Below, piece by piece: positions 23,425-36,109 of a stretch of DNA of 64,000 bases. Every line of letters begins with the position of its first letter. Position 1 is the first letter of the stretch. Source of the DNA: Owenia fusiformis (lineage: Eukaryota > Annelida > Polychaeta > Sabellida > Oweniidae); contig CAIIXF020000001.1 in assembly GCA_903813345.2 (NCBI GenBank), positions 15,209,915 through 15,273,914 of the forward strand. Reading direction: 5' to 3'. Below the pieces are notes generated by a model. That model saw only the letters and a program-made list of their open reading frames with translations, was not told the DNA's origin and searched no databases. The translations under genes and the position numbers were made by a program.

Positions 23425-24960
23425 ATGGAGAATGACAGGAACATTGTACAAAACGTGGTAAGTTTTAAAGATAGTGATTTTGGAAGCATTGTACTGATAG
23501 AGAGTCGGTTTATAGAGGTAACCCCATCGGGTGATGCCATCAGGGTGTTATACGCAGGATTGACGCTAGACACCCTCATACTCGTGAAGCATAATCCTAA
23601 ACGAATCTTGGACTACATGAACGATAGACTCGATAAAAACGACAGCCGTTTTGACTCAGATATCAATGATTATGAAATAGATAGGATACTTCCTTTGGAA
23701 AATATGAATATTGAAATACAATGCCCGATGCTAAGAAAAATACGGCTTGAATTAAAAAACGGCGAGATGATTTATTTAGAACTAAGCGTGAGAAACTTTA
23801 AAGACATTTGGCACGAATGGGTGGATCAAATAAAGATATGCAATTCTAGGATCAACTTAACTAGTGTACATAACGTAAGTAACTCTTCGGGGGACGAGGT
23901 TATAAGTGATGCTATGGAATCTATTGAAGATCACAGGACAAAGGAACGCACTGAAAATATTGTTGATCAAGAAAAAGCTAATGTAGCACTGAAGCGAGCG
24001 GGTGTAAACGCTAGGACTCTAAGTCTGAACAACTTGATACAACTTGATCAATCCGACGACACAACAGCTAGCATGGTTAGTGAATGTGACGCTCGAGTTG
24101 GTGTTGTCAATGCGGCATTCTCAATGGATGAACATCTAGATAGCAACGGTGATAAAGTGGAAGCAAACTTAAACCAAGATGGCCATGTACCAAATCTTTC
24201 TCCGATAAGACGTGCATCAATAGCAATACAGAATACACTCAGCCGAATATTTTCGTCTTCGCACGCATGGTATGACATTCGTGAGAAGGAGCAAATCACC
24301 GATGCAACTTCAGTTGATAATATATCAGGAAATAAAATTCAAAATGACGTCACTGATATTAATTCGATTATTGGATTAGAAACCAATAGTGATAGCTCTT
24401 CAATTAAATCGAAAGATACACATAAACCCGGAACCTTATCTAACCACAACGAAAAACACTTGACTTCAGTGAACTCAATTAAACATAAAGCTCTTTCGAT
24501 TAATGAACAACCAGCGACATGCCAAAACAATGCCACGTGGATTAAACAAACTATTGAGAAAGAAGGAAATAATACTTGGAATGGTAATGCAACATCGATA
24601 CAAAGACTACAGACTAATTTCTCAGAGAGGTCGATTGTTATGGCAGGACGAAAAATGAGTTTGTTCGCAGGTGACTTGCTAGGTCTCCATCACCAGGCGG
24701 GTATATTTACAAACAGTTCAGCAGGTCATAGGTCATCGCTCTCAGCAATATATGACAACCCTTTAGAATTGTCATTTTATAGCACAGCTTCGCCGGAATT
24801 TCTTCATCCTTTAGAAACCAGGCAGAACATGAGGGCAACATCCCTGCCATCTATTCTACAACATAACGTCGCATTATTGAACGAAGGCCGTGGTCTGTTT
24901 CGAAAAACTAATGACAATACAGAGATGGGGTTTCATACAAAAGGGTCGTTTGAAAGGAAG
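23425..24960 (+). CDS. Exon 1 of the fusion gene: GARI/FAM71-like domain and polar linker
   Basis: Encodes residues 1-512 and ends AAG|GTACGT at phase 0. The frame runs on another 33 bp to a stop, so intron retention would give a 522-residue GARI-only protein. The domain has alternating beta-strand patterns and the hallmark R-I-L-P-L followed by a G-(E/R)-x-(F/I)-Y-L-(E/Q)-L strand. The remainder is Ser/Asn/Asp-rich with no repeats or membrane segments. Confidence 0.85.
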
Positions 24961-27900
24961 GTACGTTTCTTCTTGTATTTAATACAAAAATAAGTACACC
25001 GATGCGAAATACATCTTGTATATTGACAATTGAAGCGGTCTACTTAGGTGGCTCACTTTGATTATGGCTTCATATATTCTAACATTGTTGATAATATCTC
25101 GTTCTAGATTAAAGAGGCAAGGTCAAGCTTAGGGAAAACTGATTTAGAATTTGCCAGTTATCAAAATTCGAAGTATTCGCGTCCATCTTTGAGCATAGAA
25201 CGGACGTGCAGTTCTTCTAGCATAGAGAGCATTGACGAGGTGGTAGAGAACTTCAAGAAAACAGGTATATGCTGCACAATACATGTACACTAATGCACCA
25301 GTCACACATGATCTACGGCAACCGTACGGTGACCGTAGTTCCCCAAAATCGAGAGAAATATGCAGCATAAATGGGGACAGCAGTACGACGTAGACTTTCT
25401 TTATCGATTTTGTGAAGCTACGACGCCGTACCACCGTAAAGCAAATGTGACAAGGCTATTTAGCTCTACGTCTATATAGGGGACGAGCGACCAAAAAACA
25501 CACTCGCTCTAAAAAGCCCTAGAGTGTCGGCTAACACTTCTTTTTCAGAAACCCCATTTTGAATTGCAAAATTGCTTCATTGCAAAAATGATTCCTGCAT
25601 TTCCATCGAAAATATCTTCAATATATGCTATATCGCTACTAGTCAATGTATACAATAGTACTGTCTGTTATTTACACCTACCTAACACATTAAGTTTTCA
25701 ACCTAGTTTAATTTCCACCACGAATTGTAAACTTGAGACAATCAACTTCAGAGAGCATCCGTTAATTGCCGATCTTAAAACTACTTCGAAAATCACATCG
25801 TTAACTATTATTTCAAAAGTATGGAGTTAGTGTTTGACCTTGTCATCATTCGAATAAGATGAAAACAAAACAAAAAATAACTAATACAAATAAATAAGTT
25901 CACATATGTACTCGCTACTGGAAACAGACGTTTTGTGTGGCCCAATGTAGTTTAGGTCATACACGCTTTAACAATTATATCAGCGGGTATATTCAATTTG
26001 CATTTTAGAACCAAAACAAAAGAGACGCATCTTGGGTAGTATGCGTAAATATGGCAAGGCAGACAGTAAAGTTGATTTAATGATGGATGAACCTGATTAT
26101 GGAATAGGTTTGTATAGTAGTACTTACAAATGGGAATCAGTCTCACGCGCACAGAAACAATAAATGTACGAATTGAGGTGTTCAGATGTTTCCCGTTGAC
26201 CATATCATCGACGACTTGTTACAGTGTAGACGGTAGTATTTCATACTTGTATGGGTTTGGGGTAGATATCACCCGGGAATATATATCATATCTGAGGAGC
26301 GGGCAGGATATATTGCATATGTCCCGCTCTAGGCCAAATGCGGGCAGATATAATATATCCATCCCGCTCTCGGGAATTTTTTCAAAAGTTTAAAAAAGTT
26401 TAAAAATTTTAAAAATTTAAATTTCAGAAGTTTAAAATTTTTCAAAAAGTTTAAATGTTAGAATTCTATTGTATTGAACTGAAGGAATATTATGAAAATG
26501 TTAAACAAAAATTGTGCTTTTACAGTATAGGCCTATCTTGTCATTTGAAAAGGTGGTAAAGATTATATCTACCCCAAACCCACTCAAGTATGAGATACAC
26601 CAGTTATGTTCGGTCGGTTTTGGATACAGTGTGTATCCCGCGGGAAATATGTGTATCCCCCTCGGTCCATGCGGTCTCTCGTGAGATACACATATTTCCC
26701 TTGGGATAAACCCTGTATCCAAAACCTCCCAGTACATAACCCTTATTTATTCTATTGGTGTTTCTGTTTTGCTTCTGAATTATGCCTACTTTAATTTGCA
26801 ATTGTTGCTCGGAGTATTTTGCCGCTTTACTAAAGAAGTATTGTATTTCATCTTTTCTCTACACTTTATTACATATGAATAGATTGGTTCAATTATTGGG
26901 TTCATACCTTTTATACATTCAGATATGGAATCTCAAATAGACCATATGATGAGCAGAAAGAGAAGGTTTCATCTTGATATATCGTGTTGTCGTCGTAGAA
27001 AGTCAAATCCTCCGGATATGGTGCTACTTCAGCGGCGGAGAGGAGGGGTAACTAACATAGAATTTGCCAAATGCAAACCTGCAAAGAAAAGAACGCATAA
27101 ATCGTTGGTGTAAGTTGATGATTATGAGACATATATATACTCACTGTATACTTGTATAATAGATGGGGCACCGTGGGGTCCAAAATGTATACTCAATCTG
27201 AAATGTCTAATCATACAGAAGTTTCAAACAGAATGAATGATACAAATACACAGAGGATTTGAATGATTTTAATTCATAATTACAGTTTTAAACGTAAGCA
27301 GGTTGCTGGTGAGAGCTTGGTAGAACATGTCAGAGATGTCGACCCTGTGATCTTAGCACAAGAGATGAGTCTTATAGACAAAGAAATGTTTGTTCACGTC
27401 GAGGATGTGGAATTCATTGATTGTGCCTGGACCAAAAAAGACAAGGTTCGAACATGCCATTATTATAGTGCGTTGTGTCCCTGTGAGATTTGTTCATTAC
27501 AATTTTTAATTCAGTATCATTCTCATAAATGCCTAGGTCAACATTAGATTCAGTGATTGGCATGATTAGGGAACATGCCTTTCCTGGACAACCCGATTAG
27601 CATACATGTTGATCTGTAAGTGTGATTACCTTAAATGGGCTTATTGCTCTGAACCACTGAAATCTGCATTCCTGGCTTGAATGTTATTGGAGATGACAGT
27701 ATTCCTTATTATAAAAAATCATAAGCTATAAAGCTATACAACGTGTATGATGAGAATACGAGTTGACCATCGGGTGATTAGCAAAAGGGTAGATCTTGTT
27801 ATGATGCTTCAGAAAACATGACACAACCTTGTTATGAGAGAGGTCGATGCACCACATGAGTTGTTTGTTTGCAGAGAATAATGTTTATACATGTTTTAGT

Positions 27901-30294
27901 ACACCAAGTCCCCCAACATTATGGCGATGATAGACTTTTTCGAGAGAGTTGCAAATCTGGTGTGTACAGAGATCTTGAGCGAAGAGACTCCTCAACAGCG
28001 CGCCTCGGTGATGGCACAATGGATAACCGTAAGTCCACACAATGGCCATGGTGGTCTACATGGTTTCAGTTTTACCTAGTTCAGTTTCAAGTAACATTAA
28101 TTTTGCCTCTAAAGCTATTAAAGGCATCTTTCAGAAGTATTCTTCAAGATCTATATCGGAAACATTTACATAATTTTTTTTACGTTATAAGGTTGCACAA
28201 CGGCTATTGAAGATGTCCAACTTTAACTCACTTCAAGCCGTACTGGGGGGTCTTCAGCTGCATCCGGTATTCAGACTTCAGGACACCTGGGAGATACTGG
28301 AGAATAAATTCAGTAACAAATATAAGTATGTAAAACCGATCATGCCGTAGCTTTATTCTCGGTTGTTAATTTCTGAAAATCAGAACATCATATACATGTA
28401 GTGCAACATTTTGCTAGAAAACGATTGATAACAATTAGGAATACGTACGATCTTAATTGAAAACTACGTTTTGTTTCATAATGACTGGTAGAATCATATA
28501 TATATGTATTTCATTAAGGTAAATAATCGATCGTATTATGTTCTCTACTTGTTGGGTGTACCTGGAGCTGTCAGAAATAATGAGTTATGAAGACAACTAC
28601 AGGAGTTACCGTGAGGCACTTGAAACTGCCATTAGTCGTCCACCCGCCATGCCATTCCTCGGTGTTCTCCTTCAAACTGTCCTTACATCACAGGCCATGC
28701 AAGCCATGAGGGCCAAGCATAATGATGCTGACACGGAGAGACAAGGTGAAAAGAATTTAACATAGGGTGGTCTTAGTGTTTTTAAAGCTTACAGAGTATT
28801 GGTTCGAAAACAACTTGGTTTGCATATAGGCTAGGCTTGATAGGCCTACCTACGTCATGAGCAAAAAGTTGAAAACTTTAATCAAGTAGGATTGGCTCCC
28901 ATGGTTCCAACTCGATATTTTTAATCTCCAAGCAATTTGTTCAGTGCTGATGCCTACGGGAAAGAACGCACGACTGAACTGTAGGGAAAGTGGCCGATAT
29001 TCTTGCGACCTTGACCGATATTGACGATAACAATGAAATGTCGTTAATTTTTGACATTATAAGTGACTTTGTATTAATGATCAGCGATCCAAAAGATTTG
29101 AACTACGAGCTTTTGATCACTTCCTGTGTGTTGTGATTTTTTTGGAAATAAGACCAAAACTCGCGATTCAAATTCTGAAGTGAGAAATGACTCTTTATAG
29201 CTATGGCCAATGAGGATTGGCTCCCAGGAACGAAACTAGATATTTTCCAACAATGAAAATGTCAGAATGTCGTTATTTTCTGAGTTTATAACTGACTATA
29301 AGTTTATAATCAACAGTCAAAAAGATTCGAACCAATATCTCGATCACTTTTTGTGTGTTTTGGAATTTTTTGTTAGGAAATAAGACCAAAACTTGCGATT
29401 CAAATTCTTACAGCGTGTGTTTGAATTCGAATTTTGTAATCACGACATCTCCATATTAATTGCAATATATGGAGTTGTAACTCTTCTAATAATATATGGC
29501 AGAATATCGTATTGGAACCCTGGGACCCAATGCTCTTTGCCAATAGTTGTCCATCTAAGATATCCATTATTCTTTCAGAAGACAGCCCTTTGATATCTGG
29601 TAATAAAAGTCGACGTTCTTGCAGCTTCGAGAAGAAAAACAACAAAATAACTAATAGGAATATTGTTGAGAATAAAGTACCTCCACAGCTAGATCTCGTA
29701 TCTTCATGTGTCGTTCATACTTCAAATCAAAATGACGACATGGGTCATGTGAGTTTAGATTCCTCTCTAGAGATGCAATGTTGTGACGTTCTAGACTATG
29801 ATGTTGAAGAACAAAACGTTGAAAGTGAAGACATGGTTTTAGACTCTGTTGAATTTACGCAAGCAACGCCATATCATGAAACAAATAAGGCAAAACGTCT
29901 GATAAAAAAGAGCAATGAGACGTTGCATAATATTCTACAGGTGAATCGCACTACTCACACTGTTAGTAAATTGTCTAACCCTCAGTTCACCCCTGATGAC
30001 AACGAAAAGAAAAGATCAAGTGAAAATAAAGAATGTTCATGTGTAGCTGGAAATGACACTAGTTCAAATAGATTTAGACGTCACGTTTTGTTTAAAGAGG
30101 AAGAGAAACAAAATCAGGGATTGATGAGATATGTTGATCCTAAGGAGCTACTGTTTCAATATCAAATGTCATCTATTCATTACAATTTCACAACTGAAAG
30201 GAATATAAGAGATTTTCTACTGCGGGCAAGTTATAACACCAATGAAGAGAACTACCACCTGTCGTGTTCATTGGAGCCTCCGAGAAAGTGCTAA
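23425..30294 (+). CDS. GARI/FAM71-like domain plus RasGEF domain fusion protein, nine coding exons, 1,099 aa
   Basis: Exons: 23425-24960, 25108-25264, 26009-26107, 26923-27109, 27286-27445, 27900-28028, 28192-28329, 28568-28745, 29579-30294. All join in frame to 3,300 bp. Residues about 22-139 resemble the Rab2-binding domain of Golgi-associated Rab2 interactors: ESRFIEVTPSGDAIRV, then DRILPLENMNIEI, then IRLELKNGEMIYLELS and a W-x-E-W end. Residues about 140-660 are polar and probably disordered, with basic clusters. Residues about 675-855 are a clear RasGEF core (DPVILAQEMSLIDKEMF, AWTKKDK, SPNIMAMIDFFERVANLV, NFNSLQAVLGGL, then MPFLGVLL). The domain's last part (LLFQYQ, then LEPP) comes only after a ~190-residue insert. 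RasGEFs load Ras/Rap GTPases with GTP; GARI proteins act at the Golgi and in sperm. The weakest splice site is the acceptor before 28568. Start choice: first ATG of the open first exon; an extra 5' exon is possible. Confidence 0.85.
25301..25451. repeat. Short fold-back element in intron 2 of the fusion gene
   Basis: GTCACACATGATCTACGGCA on the left mirrors GTAAAGCAAATGTGAC on the right, with CCGTACGGT and CCGTACCAC just inside. The right terminus GCAAATGTGAC is shared with the hairpin at 50224-50287, so both may belong to one palindromic family. Confidence 0.6.
26230..26730. repeat. A+T-rich repeat cluster with CCCGC-rich motifs in intron 3 of the fusion gene
   Basis: Contains ATATCCCGCTC...GGGAATTTTT-type strings (about 26300-26385), a stretch of TTTAAAAATTT copies, then a palindrome (26611-26728) with GGTCGGTTTTGGATACAG against TGTATCCAAAACC. 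Relatives lie at about 37.5-38.0 and 38.86-39.66 kb. No exon is supported between 26108 and 26922. Confidence 0.6.
27286..28745 (+). CDS. Exons 5-8 of the fusion gene: RasGEF catalytic core
   Basis: Four exons encode the N-terminal three quarters of the RasGEF fold. The family features are in order: the DP..LA.....I.....F..V....F....W.KKDK segment, the FF..V..LV..EIL helix, the NFNSL..VL.GL helix, the TWE.L..K and Y..YR..L segments and the PP..PFLGV start of the helical hairpin. In the hairpin (LLQTVLTSQA) the position matching the SOS1 hairpin glutamate appears to be Ala rather than Glu, aligned by eye. Donors are GTTCGA, GTAAGT, GTAAAA and GTGAAA. Confidence 0.88.
29020..29410 (+). repeat. 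Tandem pair of a dispersed repeat in the last intron
   Basis: Two ~200-bp units each end in a GTGTGTTTTGGAATTTTTTG-like string followed by AATAAGACCAAAACT(C/T)GCGA and TTCAAATTCT. Single related copies lie near 9630-9685 and, reversed, 13850-13920. The second unit ends within 175 bp of the last exon. Confidence 0.6.
29579..30294 (+). CDS. Last exon of the fusion gene: long insert and RasGEF C-terminal helix region
   Basis: The acceptor is TTCTTTCAG. The frame fits exon 8 (phase 1). The first ~185 residues are polar and low in complexity. The end (KELLFQYQMSSIHYNF, NIRDFLLRASYN, then SCSLEPP) matches the usual close of RasGEF domains, a Q-Y-Q...Y.(F/L) helix followed by (S/L)LEP. This recovers the missing piece of the domain and supports joining this exon to the gene. 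Stop TAA is at 30292-30294. Confidence 0.82.
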
Positions 30295-30616
30295 CGAATC
30301 TCATTGCGTACATTAAGTTCAGGGATGACTTAAATGCTCAAATATACATGCATGAGACACTTCACTGCCAAGCTTAAGTGAACACTGTATCTGCTAGCGC
30401 GCATGCGCTTGTCGCTGCGCTTATCATGTACGTTATATCAAAACTCGAGTATATTTACTGAATATTGCGATAACAAAGACACACTGTTTTTTGGTTTTTA
30501 GATATCAGAATATCAAAACAGAAAAATCTAAAATATTTGTTGTGAAAAAAACCTGAACTAAATGGTTCTAATCAGACAAGATTCGAGTCAAGGTTATGAT
30601 TGAATCAAATAGCCTG

Positions 30617-32115
30617 GATGCGAGTAGAAATAATCTTGATTTACGTCATTAAAAATTTAAAATTCAGTCAAACTGATGTCATATTTGGAATCTATGTACA
30701 ATTGCATCGAGAAATGTGGTTTAGAAAAGAGTTTATCAACTTTGAAAATTTAATCTTTGAAAATGTGACTTAGGTCGGGGATTTTCCAAATATAGACCCC
30801 ATGTTGTAAAATCATAAAAAGTGAAGTATCTTTTCTTGTGCTGTGTAGATAATTTTTTTATGTCACCACCAAAAAGTGGTGACATATTGTGGTGGTCTCC
30901 ATTTTTGTGACGGCGGTTGGCGATCGGCGGTTGGTTGTTGGCGTTTTCGATCGGCGTCTGTAACACATTCTTACAACTTCCAATAACTTAAAGCCCCCAT
31001 ATAAAGTTTTAACCACTTTGGCTTATATTGTAGTCTTAACCAATATTATCAAAGTGATATAGTTTTTAAAGGACTTTTTGTTCGAAATATCGTGAATTCA
31101 TTTAAAACTAACTTTTAGAGGTCACACGTATCTTTTAATATGCGATAACTCATACCAATGCATAGCATCCATCCTCACATGCTTTGCCGAAAAAGATAAG
31201 AAAATCGCTTCGTAAATAAGCGAAAAATGAACTCATCAATGCATGAAAATGGTTCAGAGAAGAATGCATTTCAAAATTCTAGTTCTCATAGAAACCAATG
31301 TTACAATAAAACATAATATATTCTTCCTTTTAACCTGGTTAGGCCATCAACATTGGTTTATTTTTGAAGTTTAGCATATTTAGAAGAAAAGAGCCACCTG
31401 AGTGAGTCATAATGACATCATTTAGGTTGCAAAATATTTTTATATGCTAAAACATTGAGGTGGCACATTAAATATGGCATTTTATTATTGAAATAGTGTG
31501 TCCAACTTTACACGGGTACTACAACAACCCATTACAACAAATACTGTTTAGAATGACTTCAATTTTTAATTTAAAATCATCTTCACGTTCTCTGAAGTTC
31601 AAATCTGACTTAAGATTTAAGATTTGACTTTCTTAAGGTCAAAAAAGGTCAAAAAGGTCTTTTTTCAACTAAAAAATCATCTACAAGTTCTCAAAAGTTC
31701 AAATCGGACTATAGATTTAAAGTTTGACCTTTTTCAGGGTGAAAAAAGAATTGACCATCTCAAAGTCGAAAAAGGTATTTTTTCAACTTGCTTAAAATTG
31801 ATCATTTTCTCAATTGATCAAGTTCTCAAAAGTTCAAATCAGACGATAGATTTGAGATTTAACCTTCTCAAGGTCAAAAAAAGATTCATAATATTGTGAG
31901 CAACTAGGTGATGACATTTTGTCATTTTAATGCCTTGTCTTTTACTTGACATATTTTAATTTGTATATAACTAACAGATACATAAGGGTAATATGAAAAG
32001 TGAACCACTAAAATTGACGATTATTCAAGTTTAGGGGAACTTTGTAATACCCTGCCATTCTATTTCCCCCGAATTAATCATCTGGAGCCGAAACTGGTAA
32101 CTACCTACTTGCATC
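30617..32115 (+). mobile_element. MITE family A, copy 4, split by a ~1.1-kb insertion
   Basis: The first part (30617-about 30857) starts GGATGCGAGTAGAAATAATC. The second (about 31945-32115) resumes with GACATATTTTAATTTGTATA and ends near CTACTTGCATCTGG. The insertion begins TGTCACCACCAAAAAGTGGTGACA, itself a 24-bp palindrome, and ends GGTGATGACAT. Inside it, about 31570-31890, three diverged tandem copies of a ~110-130-bp unit carry AGTTCAAATC(T/G/A)GAC. Confidence 0.7.
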
Positions 32116-33302
32116 TGGGTGGCGTGGCGTTTGGTTTTCGTCGTTATGGCGCGAGCATCACGTCCAAACGTCATGATTATCTCACTTGTAATTCGCGCGC
32201 TCAACGGCAGCTATGCCATAATACTATCGCTTATCGTTTGATGCACGATCGTTCTCTTTTAGTTGTCCTTTTGAATTTCTGCGTATGTGTAAGCTTCGCT
32301 TGCTTTTCTGGTTACGTTTGATATGTACAGAATGGACACATTTTAGCAAAAAGATATATTTTGTGACATATTTCGAAATTGTGGTCTTTTGGACAACTGA
32401 GCTACTTTGATACTGTTCCAGACTTCCAGGTGTCAAGTATTGAAAAACCGGGTAGGCGGGCAGATTTTCAAAATAAAGGATCTCGGATGATCTAACAATG
32501 TATGTCTTGTTTCCAGATCTTTGAATGAGTGCGGCACTCGATTTACCTACATACTTTTCATTTTGCATTTGTTAATTTCATAATAACCCGCCTATTCTTT
32601 AAAGTACCACAATGCCTAATAGAAAAGTTGTCAAAGTGATATGGTAAACTACACATATCATTGCCAATTGTTGCCCACCTCGAATGAAATATATGCACTG
32701 ATACATGTATGTCTTCTTTGGGCAGCTAGTTCCCACCATTGTAACAGTACGTATATGCATTGGTAAAAAAATGAATAAATGAAAAAATCCTGGCAAGAGT
32801 ATACAAATAAATTTGTATATAAATAAATGTGTATGCTCTTGCCACAAAAACTTTTTAAAAGTAGACTCACCTACTAGGATAGGTGGTTGAGTTCAGAGTT
32901 GGTGCAAGACTTTCTACAAGTTTATAGACACTGCTAGTTTACGAGTAATAAACGGTTTAAATTGTCAGTAAAACTGAGGCAAACAGAGTCTTTACACAGA
33001 CATTTTTATTATATAAAATATATCATATCACTAAAGTAAGATGGGGAAATAGAATAAGATATAAATCATATAACGTCATCTCAATTTTCCATCTCTGATC
33101 CACTCGTATTCTCAACTTTTGACATAAGTTTCCTCGACCCGCAAGGTCATCCTGGGGGTCACAACAACCAATGATTTATCAACCAAATAATTGCGCGTCT
33201 CGTCCTCAAGGTGGCGCTGTTGGGGAGGAAATTACATATCATGAAGCATCATAACGAACTGAGTGATTCAATATATGGAAAACCTTTCAAAAACGCCTAG
33301 AC

Positions 33303-33632
33303 GCTGGTCCCCACCTGGTTAAACAGACGTAACGTCTTCATAACAAAATGGATAAACTTCCGTTGGAGGAAATTCGTTAGATTTTCATTTTCATAATTTT
33401 CACCATGGGTTTTCTATTGAATGCCCATGTTTTCACCGTCTTTACAACCAGAGGGGTCATTCTTCAAGCTATCGCAAGCACGTCGCAAGCCTGCTATGTC
33501 GCAAGGGGCCTTTTTAGCGATTACGTCCTATTCATCAATCTCGTGCGACTTCCATCGGTAGAATTTTCTGCGACGTCGCAGTGATTGCGATATCTTGATC
33601 AATAACCCCTCAGGTGGGGGCCAGTGCTAGAG
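33303..33632. repeat. Nested inverted repeats
   Basis: Outer pair: GCTGGTCCCCACCTG and CAGGTGGGGGCCAGTGC. Inner pair: GAGGGGTCATTCTTCAAGCT and ATCTTGATCAATAACCCCTC. The inner element (about 33451-33611) is rich in CGCAA/TTGCG strings. Confidence 0.6.
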
Positions 33633-33832
33633 GAGTACTTTCACACAAAGGCTTCTCTTCTATACAATTATGTCATATGCTTTCTTATATACATGTGTGA
33701 GATTCTAGATTATACAACAGAACTTATGTGATCACAAGTAGTCATCTCATACATATACTTAATTAAATAAACTACGTAAATGGTGTTACACCAATGTTGT
33801 TGTAACCGGCATTGATGGTATTCATGCATATC

Positions 33833-33964
33833 AGAGAGATTCCGCAACTCACTTATATAGCATGTTTATTATTCCCGTGTAACGTATAATGTTTGATTAC
33901 ATCATTATTGCGCAGCTCTATAGGTCCAGGAGTGTGATATTCCTATAGTTGCGAAATCTCTCTA
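33833..33964. repeat. Short fold-back element
   Basis: AGAGAGATTCCGCAACT and AGTTGCGAAATCTCTCT are 17-bp inverted repeats around ~98 bp. Confidence 0.6.
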
Positions 33965-36109
33965 TTATTAATTATTTCACTTATGGTTATGATATCAATA
34001 ATCATACCATGATACTTAACGGAGAATATGATAACAACTGGGAACATAATTGATATTTAAATAATCTCTCCTCCCATTTTATCATTATTTTTGATCCTTT
34101 CAAAAACAATTCACTTTTCAAAAATCTTCAAAATTTTCAAAAAAATTTTCAAGGATAATTAGTTTCCTCAAATGGTTTCATTTACTTTCATTTCTCCATT
34201 TATATACCTCTGGTCGAAGGCCATTCACCTTAATATGATCGAGTGATAGGGTCATGACACAATAGGAGGTTACTAGCATCCCCACGTGCGTCATTTGAAA
34301 CTGATGATTTTTTTCATTAATTTTGGAATTAATCATTGGACAAATCTGGTATCATATACTTATCCTATTACTAACATGAAACTATGCAGTGAAATTATCT
34401 CAATATTATTCATGATAACAATACTTATCTACTACACGTATCGCATTACACTTCTCGATACTCGTCACACCTTTATATGCTACCTTTTCTATCGTCCGAA
34501 TTCGCTTCTTAAAAGAGAGCTTCTTCGGTAGTTTATAACCACTAGCATGAAAATAGAAGGCCGTGATGTTTCCCGATGCGTATTTACACGCATTCCAATT
34601 ATCATTTTAGTATAACAACATGACGATTTAATTATATCGTTGAATGTTGAAGCACGTTTTCCTTTGCAAGAACATCAACGACATAATGAGTTATAGTCTA
34701 CTTGGGAAACAACGATAACATTTAATGAACAAGTTTCAGTATCAAAGCCCTATTATACAGCATACCGATCCCACCAGTTAAAAAGCTTGGCTCGCATACA
34801 AGAACTCCTTTATCAAATCCACCCACAATTCATTGAGTCAATCCTTTAACAAACCATTTTGTAATTTCTCATTACCATCGATTTAAAAAAAATGTATAAA
34901 TTCTTTTTTTTTGGAGGGGGGGGGGTTAATACCATCAATATGAACCATGGTCAAGAGCTCATTACTTATAACCAATACTGAACTAACATTGGCGTAATTA
35001 CAATACTTTCAAAGGAATATTTCAATACTATGATGAAATTGGTGCTGTTGAGATCACTAGACTAAACCTGGATAATAAATAGGACAGACAACATTATATA
35101 TCACCGATACTGTGCACTACTTTGATACCTTCGCAATTAAGATGGGAAGTGTCGATTTCGATGTTTTTATGAATTTTCATCGAATAACTCATAAATGTTC
35201 AAATATTGTTCACCGATTGCTCTACCGCTTAAAAGGAAGATTACTGGGATTTTGGTTTCATGACCGTTACCAAATTACACATTTCCAGTTACCCTACCTT
35301 ACGTGGTTGAAGATATCATTGAACTGTGGCGCCCACGGACAATATATGAACAAATTATCATACCGATGAGTCTGATTTAGTGAAAATATCAAGGCATTAC
35401 GTCACCTATAAAGTAGTTTAATTCGATGAAAACTAAAAATATTGAAATCAATACTTCCCGTCCGCCATCTCAAAAGCGAAAGTGACGGCTGCATACTTCG
35501 CTTGAAACTGACCAGTGTTTGATGGGCTCATTCGCCTAGGAAAATGGATCAATGCCACACAAGTAGTAAATACGGCGAAAATTAACGTATTTTTACTATT
35601 TCCTCTGCAAACATTAGCTAAATCGAAGCAAATGTCCAAATACATTTGTTTCTCGAAAAGGTCGTAACCTTTCAGTCGGAAAACAGCATCTTAAATTTCC
35701 TACAAAAACATTCCTTACTAGTTTTACTTAATAAGAAGGGTATGGTACATGTACATATATGGTAAACAAAATATTGACCTAGTTTACACGGATTCGAGGA
35801 TAAAAAGAACTTACGAGTGGCTGTCCATTTTGTTACGCGAGTGGCCCGTCGTGTAACTTAGTCGGTGAGCATTTTATTTATCACTCCATTACGATGGAAC
35901 ATTGCACCCTTCGAACGTGCATTTTATGTCATTTTTAAGCTTGAAGAAACGGACGATGCTCAATGTTTTTACAGTCAAAAATCTTTGCTCATTTCACGTA
36001 TAACATTCATACGATATAAAGACCAGTCCTTTTTTGACATGAAGTGTATTCGTGTTTAATTATGATCATGAGCACCTTTCATTTACTTAAGCTGCCAGCA
36101 ATGATCTGT

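Larger units (their letters stand above)
30295..36109. other. Intergenic region with interrupted MITE and hairpins
   Basis: No supported gene. It holds family A copy 4 with a ~1.1-kb insertion (30617-32115), nested inverted repeats (33303-33632), a hairpin (33833-33964), and a T8 tract followed by a G12 run near 34903-34925. The 114-codon minus-strand frame at 32224-32568 has no domain, signal or splice support. Confidence 0.55.

Noticed and set aside
32224-32568. 114-codon minus-strand frame
   Set aside because: No recognisable family, no signal or membrane segment, no supporting splice sites, and it starts next to a repeat edge. Probably chance.
34903-34925. T8 then G12 run as a functional G-quadruplex or promoter
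   Set aside because: A single homopolymer run without adjacent gene start. It may be a slippage tract or a sequencing weak spot.
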